Below, in pieces: positions 6,057-10,340 of a DNA stretch of 10,340 bases. The position numbers and the translations under genes were made by a program. The notes beneath the pieces are model-generated. The model ran no database searches, was not told the origin of the DNA, and saw only the letters and a program-made list of their open reading frames with translations. The number at the start of each line of letters is the position of its first letter. Position 1 is the stretch's first letter. The stretch covers positions 1-10,340 of the forward strand of contig DJPC01000022.1 of assembly GCA_002439665.1 (NCBI GenBank), in the 5' to 3' direction. The stretch is from Dialister sp. UBA6422. GTDB taxonomy: Bacteria; Bacillota; Negativicutes; Veillonellales; Dialisteraceae.

Positions 6057-6647
6057 TTACTTGTTTTTTCTTGCCATAATTTCTTTGACAACCCGCTGCG
6101 CAACTTCTGACAAAGGAAGCCCCCGTTTCATACTCGTTTGCTGCATACGGCGATACGCTTCGTTTTCTGAGATATGATAGAAATCCATAATCAGACCCTT
6201 CGCCCGATCAATAATTTTACGAGCTGCCAATTCTCGTTCCATAGAATTGACACGATCTACAATTTCCCTTTTTTGCCGATATTGACCCACTGCAATTTGA
6301 ATAGCAGGGAATAATGTTTTCTCATCTACCGGCTTCATCACATACCCAAAGACCATCGATTTCTTTGCTTTTTCGATGATGTCTTCATCGCCAAAAGCCG
6401 TTAGAAGAACCACAGGGGCTAAATTGTCATGAGCAATCATTTTGGCTGCTTGAATACCATCTAGTCTTGGCATTTTGACATCCATAATAACCAAATCTGG
6501 CTTCTTTTCCTTAACCAGTTCTAACGCTTCCACTCCATCAGAACCAACACCCACCACGGTATGTCCAGCTTCTTCCAACATTTCTCTAAGGTCCATACAG
6601 ATGAGTGCTTCATCATCAGCAATGACAATATTATATTTTTCCGCCAT
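6057..6647 (-). CDS. ANTAR-domain response regulator (RNA-binding transcription antiterminator)
   Basis: A 196-aa two-domain regulator. The receiver domain (about 5-122) has the acidic pair D11/D12, the phospho-acceptor D56 in LVIMDVKMP, T83 and K105. A short coiled linker (about 123-140) leads to an ANTAR domain (about 138-192) with the conserved A..RAKG.LM-like block RKIIDRAKGLIMDF (143-156), then SENEAYRRMQ and a basic end. ANTAR proteins of the EutV/NasT/AmiR type bind tandem hairpins in nascent mRNA and prevent termination; phosphorylation drives dimerisation. It starts three bases after the kinase stop, and its RBS GGAGG (6660-6656) lies within the last kinase codons, so the two are co-translated. 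It resembles EutV, but no ethanolamine genes are in view, so I give no symbol. The regulated transcripts are not evident here. Confidence 0.94.
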   Translation of the reverse strand: MAEKYNIVIADDEALICMDLREMLEEAGHTVVGVGSDGVEALELVKEKKPDLVIMDVKMPRLDGIQAAKMIAHDNLAPVVLLTAFGDEDIIEKAKKSMVFGYVMKPVDEKTLFPAIQIAVGQYRQKREIVDRVNSMERELAARKIIDRAKGLIMDFYHISENEAYRRMQQTSMKRGLPLSEVAQRVVKEIMARKNK

Positions 6648-6650
6648 AAA

Positions 6651-8069
6651 TCATGCCTCCATAACTGCCATTGGGCAAATAATATCTGCCACTACCATAT
6701 CCCCTTCGTTCTTTAAGGAAAATTGCCCTTTCAGTTCAATTTCTGCTAAATTTCTAACAATTTGTAAACCCAAATCGAAAGTTTTCACGCCAAAATCTTC
6801 AGATAGTGGATGTCCATTATTTTTAATATACACATGTAGCTTACCATTTTCCATGGCAGTCCCTAAAATCAATGTACCTTTATCTAATTGATGAAATCCA
6901 TGATCAATGGCATTATGGATTAATTCATTCGTAGCAATAGCCAAAGGAACAGCTTTTTCAGAATCTACGATGAGCGGTTTACTTCCTTTTTCCCGAATTA
7001 CATCCACTGGACATAAACTTAAACTGTCTACAGATAATTTGCATATTTTATCAAGAAGTAAATCTATATCGACTTGATCACCACTTTGATTTGCCAAAAT
7101 ATCATGAATTTGTGAAATTCCTAAAATCCGACTCACTGCCCTACGTAATGCTTCTTTGGTATCTTCATCTTTTGCGCGACGAGCCTGCATACGAAGCATG
7201 CCCGCAATGGTATTAAGACTATTTTTCACACGATGGTGAATTTCTTTAATAACGGAATCCTTAACTAGAATTTGTCGTTCCTTTTCTCTAATAGCAGTTA
7301 CATCAGTCAAAACCAATACAGTTCGTACCACCCTGCCACTAGAAATAATAGGCAATCCCCATGCAGATAACGTCATATTTTCTGATACTTCATCACTAAA
7401 TGCCGGTTTCCCAGTCTTCATGACTTGATCCACTAACGGAAAATGTACCACTGTGTGCCCAATAATATCCCGTTGCTCTACAGCTTCTTTATCTAGAACT
7501 AAATATAAATCATCTGCCATATCGTTTGCATACATAATGCGACCCATAGCATCTAAAATAATGACACCATCTTGGGGACGAATGCTGTAATAATCATGTA
7601 TTCCAAAGGGTACTTGTAATGCTAAATTGGCAGTATCTGTTAAAATCTGCTGTTGCTTTAGGGTAGAAGATGCAAAGCAAACCACAGCAAAAGGGCGTCC
7701 AGCATTATCAACGATCGGATAAGCAGTCACTGCAATTTCTTTCCCTTGATCCAAAATTTTTCGTCCGACCACTTTTTGACCAGTAGTAAAAACATTTTCC
7801 ACAATAGCTAAATCTTCTGACATAAAAGTATCGCCTTGATGAAAAAAAGTAGAACCATGGGTATAAGACGGTTTAATAGCTGCTAAAATGACAGAAATAT
7901 CTTCATTTTTTCCTCTTGCGCACAGATATACCTGACTTTTAGAAATATCCGATGCACATTGTAAAGCAATCTGCATATGATCAAGAATTTTTGCCTGTAC
8001 CCCGGTGAGCTTTGTGGTGTCACGGATAAGTGTATAAAGTTGGCTCACCTCAATACTACGAGTTTGCAT
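6651..8069 (-). CDS. Soluble sensor histidine kinase, PdtaS/EutW-like (H_kinase_N, PAS, HisKA_2, HATPase)
   Basis: A 472-aa kinase without membrane segments, hence a cytosolic sensor. An N-terminal GAF-like H_kinase_N region (about 5-150) is followed by a PAS domain (about 158-262; DGVIILDAMGRIMYAN at 167-182), then the HisKA_2 dimerisation helices with the phospho-acceptor box EIHHRVKNSLNTI (276-288; H278 the likely acceptor). The HATPase domain follows, with N-box NELIHNAIDHGF (381-392) and G-box DLGLQIVRN (432-440). This architecture is typical of kinases that phosphorylate ANTAR regulators, as in EutW and mycobacterial PdtaS, and the partner lies directly downstream. ATG 8069 is chosen since AAAGGAG is nine bases upstream; an in-frame TTG at 8078 abuts that RBS and is rejected. 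The ligand is unknown. It sits 80 bp after tsaD, with no terminator or convincing promoter in between. Confidence 0.94.
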   Translation of the reverse strand: MQTRSIEVSQLYTLIRDTTKLTGVQAKILDHMQIALQCASDISKSQVYLCARGKNEDISVILAAIKPSYTHGSTFFHQGDTFMSEDLAIVENVFTTGQKVVGRKILDQGKEIAVTAYPIVDNAGRPFAVVCFASSTLKQQQILTDTANLALQVPFGIHDYYSIRPQDGVIILDAMGRIMYANDMADDLYLVLDKEAVEQRDIIGHTVVHFPLVDQVMKTGKPAFSDEVSENMTLSAWGLPIISSGRVVRTVLVLTDVTAIREKERQILVKDSVIKEIHHRVKNSLNTIAGMLRMQARRAKDEDTKEALRRAVSRILGISQIHDILANQSGDQVDIDLLLDKICKLSVDSLSLCPVDVIREKGSKPLIVDSEKAVPLAIATNELIHNAIDHGFHQLDKGTLILGTAMENGKLHVYIKNNGHPLSEDFGVKTFDLGLQIVRNLAEIELKGQFSLKNEGDMVVADIICPMAVMEA

Positions 8070-8078
8070 AGCTAGCAA

Positions 8079-8085
8079 CTCCTTT
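8079..8085 (-). promoter_or_regulatory. Ribosome binding site deciding the histidine kinase start
   Basis: AAAGGAG, nine bases before ATG 8069. It directly abuts the in-frame TTG at 8078, too close to serve it, so the ATG is taken as the start. Confidence 0.8.
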
Positions 8086-8149
8086 GTAAACCATTAATCA
8101 CTGACAAGTAAACGATATATAATCCACTTTTATCCAATATCCTAATAAC

Positions 8150-9172
8150 TTACAAATGAATCTGATCAGCTAAAAAAGGAAGTCTTGGATCTGCATTAAG
8201 ATTCAACGGCGCATAGTCCCCTGCTTGTGCCATATAATAAGCACGACATCCGATCATCGCTCCATTGTCAGTACAGAGAACAGGGTCAGGACGGCACATA
8301 CGAATTCCTCGTTTGTCACATTCTTTTTTTAATGTTTCCCTAAGCCCACTATTGGCTGCTACGCCTCCTGCTAAAGCAATGGTTTTAAGTCCAGTCAGTT
8401 CTAACGCATGCATAGCTTTTTCAACAAGCACATCTACCACTGCTTTTTGGAAACAAGCCGCTACATCTGCATGATTGACTTCTTCTTTTTTCATTTTAGC
8501 TGTATTTAAATAATTAATGACAGCTGACTTAAGACCACTAAATGAAAAGTCAAAATTATGCTCTTTGCTAAGTCCCATGGGAAAATGAATGGCATGGGGA
8601 TCCCCTTCTTTCGCCAGCTTATCAATATGTGGACCTCCTGGGTATGGATATCCCATGACTCGAGCAATTTTATCAAAAGCTTCCCCTGCTGCATCATCCC
8701 GTGTCTGTCCCAATAATTGAAAGGTATTGTAATCTTTCACAATGACAATCATCGTATGTCCGCCAGATACCACCAATGCTAAAAAAGGCGGTTCCAGATC
8801 AGGATATTGAAGCAAGTTAGCAAAAATATGCCCTTCCATATGATTGACCGCTATCAATGGTTTGCCCAATGCCCAAGCGGCTGCTTTGGCTGCCGCAACT
8901 CCCACCAAAAGCGCTCCTACCAGTCCTGGGCCTTGGGTAACTGCAATAGCATCCATATCTTTCCAATCGCAATGAGCCTGTTCCAATGCCTCAATAGCCA
9001 CTGGCAGCACATCTTCTATATGATGTCTTGAAGCAATTTCTGGTACAACACCACCAAATTTCTTATGAATCGGTACTTGTGTAGAAATGACGTCGGATAA
9101 AATGTGTCGCCCGTCTTCAATAACTGCACAAGAGGTTTCATCACAACTCGATTCAAAAGCTAATATCTTCAT
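8150..9172 (-). CDS. tsaD: tRNA N6-adenosine threonylcarbamoyltransferase TsaD
   Basis: TsaD transfers the threonylcarbamoyl group from threonylcarbamoyl-AMP to A37 of ANN-decoding tRNAs, acting with TsaB and TsaE. The 340-aa length matches the family. Visible are the ASKHA-fold phosphate-1 segment ([17 protein letters not shown]), the metal-binding HMEGH (H111, H115), the nucleotide-binding stretches LVVSGGHT (133-140), [19 protein letters not shown] (163-181) and [13 protein letters not shown] (266-278), and the third metal ligand D302 in [11 protein letters not shown] 9172 has AAGGAG six bases upstream. It follows tsaB and rimI on the same strand after a 113-bp gap that contains one arm of an inverted repeat. 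All catalytic residues are intact, so it should be functional and essential. Confidence 0.98.
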   Translation of the reverse strand: MKILAFESSCDETSCAVIEDGRHILSDVISTQVPIHKKFGGVVPEIASRHHIEDVLPVAIEALEQAHCDWKDMDAIAVTQGPGLVGALLVGVAAAKAAAWALGKPLIAVNHMEGHIFANLLQYPDLEPPFLALVVSGGHTMIVIVKDYNTFQLLGQTRDDAAGEAFDKIARVMGYPYPGGPHIDKLAKEGDPHAIHFPMGLSKEHNFDFSFSGLKSAVINYLNTAKMKKEEVNHADVAACFQKAVVDVLVEKAMHALELTGLKTIALAGGVAANSGLRETLKKECDKRGIRMCRPDPVLCTDNGAMIGCRAYYMAQAGDYAPLNLNADPRLPFLADQIHL

Positions 9173-9217
9173 AATAACTCCTTATGACTTATTTATATTG
9201 CCTGCGTAAAATCACAC

Positions 9218-9305
9218 TGGAAATACGATTTTGATGAAAACATATCTACATGAATGTATATACTATCTGTTATAAGGATAAGCACTCATTGGAATCGTAT
9301 TTCCA
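9218..9305. repeat. 13-bp perfect inverted repeat spanning the rimI stop codon
   Basis: TGGAAATACGATT at 9218-9230 is the exact reverse complement of AATCGTATTTCCA at 9293-9305, with 62 bases between. The right arm encodes the last rimI residues (MEIRF); the left arm is in the rimI-tsaD gap. In the transcript the two arms could form a long-range 13-bp stem that encloses the rimI stop. The loop also holds a small TACAT/ATGTA hairpin. No U-tract follows, so it is not a standard terminator. Confidence 0.6.
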
Positions 9306-9747
9306 TCACATATCCATCTTCTAAAGGCAAATCATATATACTTTTACGGAGTCCCAAATTTTGGAATCCCAACTTATGATACAAAGATTGTGCACTTTGA
9401 TTGCTCACTCTAACTTCAAGGAATAAATTCCGCATTTTCCTATGCTTAGCTTCTTGTATGCCCTGCATAAGAATAGCTTCTCCCCATCCCTGTTTTCGAA
9501 AATCAGGATGAACGCCAATATTCACAAGCTGTCCTTCATCAGACACAAACCAAAAACATCCATATCCAATAACTCGCCCTTCTACTTCCGCCACCAAGTA
9601 CCAGCTACTTTGATTTGCTGTCAAATCATGAATCACCGTTTCTTTTCGCCAGGCATCGGTGAAACATACCTTTCCTATCTGGTAAATGGCATCTGCATCT
9701 TTACAATTGGCTTGTCGTATTAAGATTTTCCGTGCAATTTTTCCCAC
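9286..9747 (-). CDS. rimI: Ribosomal protein S18 alanine N-acetyltransferase RimI
   Basis: A GNAT-fold N-acetyltransferase that acetylates the N-terminal alanine of ribosomal protein S18, using acetyl-CoA. The 153-aa protein covers the whole GNAT domain: the beta-4 strand with the acetyl-CoA loop NIGVHPDFRKQGWGEAIL (76-93; the R/Q-x-x-G-x-G motif is R84...G87-x-G89), then FLEVRVSNQSAQSLYHKLGF (109-128), holding E111 and Y123 as the expected catalytic pair. The start is a GTG (9747) with GGCGGAAG about five bases upstream; no ATG is available in the conserved region. It overlaps the end of tsaB by 28 bases, so the two are translationally coupled. The tsaB-rimI-tsaD order is a classic arrangement and supports the RimI name over a generic GNAT. 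Confidence 0.95.
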   Translation of the reverse strand: MGKIARKILIRQANCKDADAIYQIGKVCFTDAWRKETVIHDLTANQSSWYLVAEVEGRVIGYGCFWFVSDEGQLVNIGVHPDFRKQGWGEAILMQGIQEAKHRKMRNLFLEVRVSNQSAQSLYHKLGFQNLGLRKSIYDLPLEDGYVMEIRFQ

Positions 9748-10340
9748 AATACTTCCGCCTCACTTCTACGAATATAATTAGGCAGAAGTTGAAGGGGATC
9801 ATCTTTTTTTCCCTTTTCCAATTTAGCTATTCCAGCCATGGCCACACTACCTGCCCGGCAGCATCGATTATGCGGACTTGCTACAGAAATCCCTGCAGCT
9901 ATTAATTTTTCCTTATATACATCAGCGCATTCACCAACAGCTATAATCGGACCACCATGTTTCACAGCTGCAGCAATAACTTCATCAATAGGAGCCACTT
10001 CTGCTGGTGCTTCTTCCCATATATCAGGAAAAGCACCGTATAATGCTGCATACACATTTCCTCTTTGGGCATTCATTAGAGGAAGAATAAATGCATGGGA
10101 TCCAGAGAGATTCCACGCCAGCGCCTCTAACGTGTCCACGCCTACCAAGGGAACCTTCCAAATATAAGAAGCCATTTTAGCAGTAGCAAGACCAATCCGA
10201 AGTCCCGTGAAAGAACCTGGTCCAATCGATACTGCAATGCCAGTGATTTTCTTTTTGTCTACCCCCGCTTCCTTCATCATTTCATCCAAATGAGGGATTA
10301 ACTGTTCTGAATGGGTAAGTCTCTTTTGTAATGTCCATTC
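9720..10340 (-). CDS. tsaB: tRNA threonylcarbamoyladenosine biosynthesis protein TsaB (5' end cut by window)
   Basis: TsaB is the inactive-paralogue scaffold that dimerises with TsaD in the bacterial t6A machine. 206 codons are present, and the N-terminus (about 20-35 residues, with the MxILAIDTS-like strand) lies beyond base 10340. The visible part starts EWTLQKRLTHSEQLIPHLDE, matching the region with the conserved HSE(Q/R)L. It continues with the hallmark GIAVSIGPGSFTGLRIGLATAK, VPLVGVDTLEALA and PLMNAQRGNVYAALY. The frame runs open to the window edge, so the TTG near 10289 is not the real start. It overlaps rimI by 28 bases at its 3' end. Confidence 0.96.
   Translation of the reverse strand, partial: EWTLQKRLTHSEQLIPHLDEMMKEAGVDKKKITGIAVSIGPGSFTGLRIGLATAKMASYIWKVPLVGVDTLEALAWNLSGSHAFILPLMNAQRGNVYAALYGAFPDIWEEAPAEVAPIDEVIAAAVKHGGPIIAVGECADVYKEKLIAAGISVASPHNRCCRAGSVAMAGIAKLEKGKKDDPLQLLPNYIRRSEAEVLWEKLHGKS

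Noticed and set aside
6475..6891. 138-codon open frame on the + strand
   Set aside because: It lies wholly antisense to the kinase and response regulator, is Ser/Thr-rich as expected of a shadow frame, and has no RBS.
8070..8156. TTTGTAA/TTACAAA inverted repeat joining the tsaD stop to the kinase RBS
   Set aside because: Seven AT-rich pairs over 70 bases are expected by chance in such a gap.
10287..10289. TTG as the tsaB start
   Set aside because: The frame continues upstream to the window edge with TsaB-like residues including the conserved THSE segment, so the true start is outside the window.

Overview
The window comes from an AT-rich Gram-positive-type (Bacillota) genome. The evidence is the CtsR/McsA/ClpC heat-shock cluster, strong AAAGGAG-type ribosome binding sites, and a cytosolic histidine kinase paired with an ANTAR antiterminator. 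Protein similarity and gene content would fit a member of the Negativicutes (Veillonella/Dialister/Megasphaera relatives), but that placement is an inference and is not proven here. All eleven protein genes lie on the minus strand, so transcription runs from the right end of the window to the left. No tRNA, rRNA, insertion sequence, prophage or CRISPR array was seen.

Reading in the direction of transcription, the first block (10340 to 8150) is a tRNA-modification and ribosome-modification cluster: tsaB (cut by the window edge), rimI and tsaD. TsaB and TsaD are two parts of the machine that makes t6A37 on ANN-decoding tRNAs. RimI acetylates ribosomal protein S18. A 13-bp perfect inverted repeat straddles the rimI stop codon. 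The second block (8069 to 6057) is a soluble sensor histidine kinase (H_kinase_N + PAS + HisKA_2 + HATPase) tightly coupled to a receiver-ANTAR RNA-binding response regulator. The third block is a UPF0173 metallo-beta-lactamase-fold hydrolase (5945 to 5280), followed by recA and recX, which overlap by 47 bp and end in a clear intrinsic terminator.

After a roughly 415-bp intergenic stretch comes the protein quality-control block: ctsR (repressor), mcsA (zinc-finger adaptor) and clpC (Hsp100 unfoldase, whose C-terminus runs off the left edge). A strong sigma-A-like promoter sits before ctsR, flanked by a 25-bp near-perfect palindrome. A second candidate promoter sits directly before clpC.

The most interesting point is this last block. 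The usual ctsR-mcsA-mcsB-clpC order lacks mcsB, the arginine kinase. McsA has kept its first CxxC...CxxC zinc site but lost three of the four cysteines of its second. CtsR carries GSGG in place of the tetraglycine thermosensor loop. The ctsR promoter shows no canonical CtsR operator. ClpC nevertheless keeps the two N-domain glutamates known to bind phosphoarginine in B. subtilis. Together these suggest a rewired, possibly McsB-independent form of the CtsR/Clp regulon. A search of the whole genome for mcsB is needed to confirm that.
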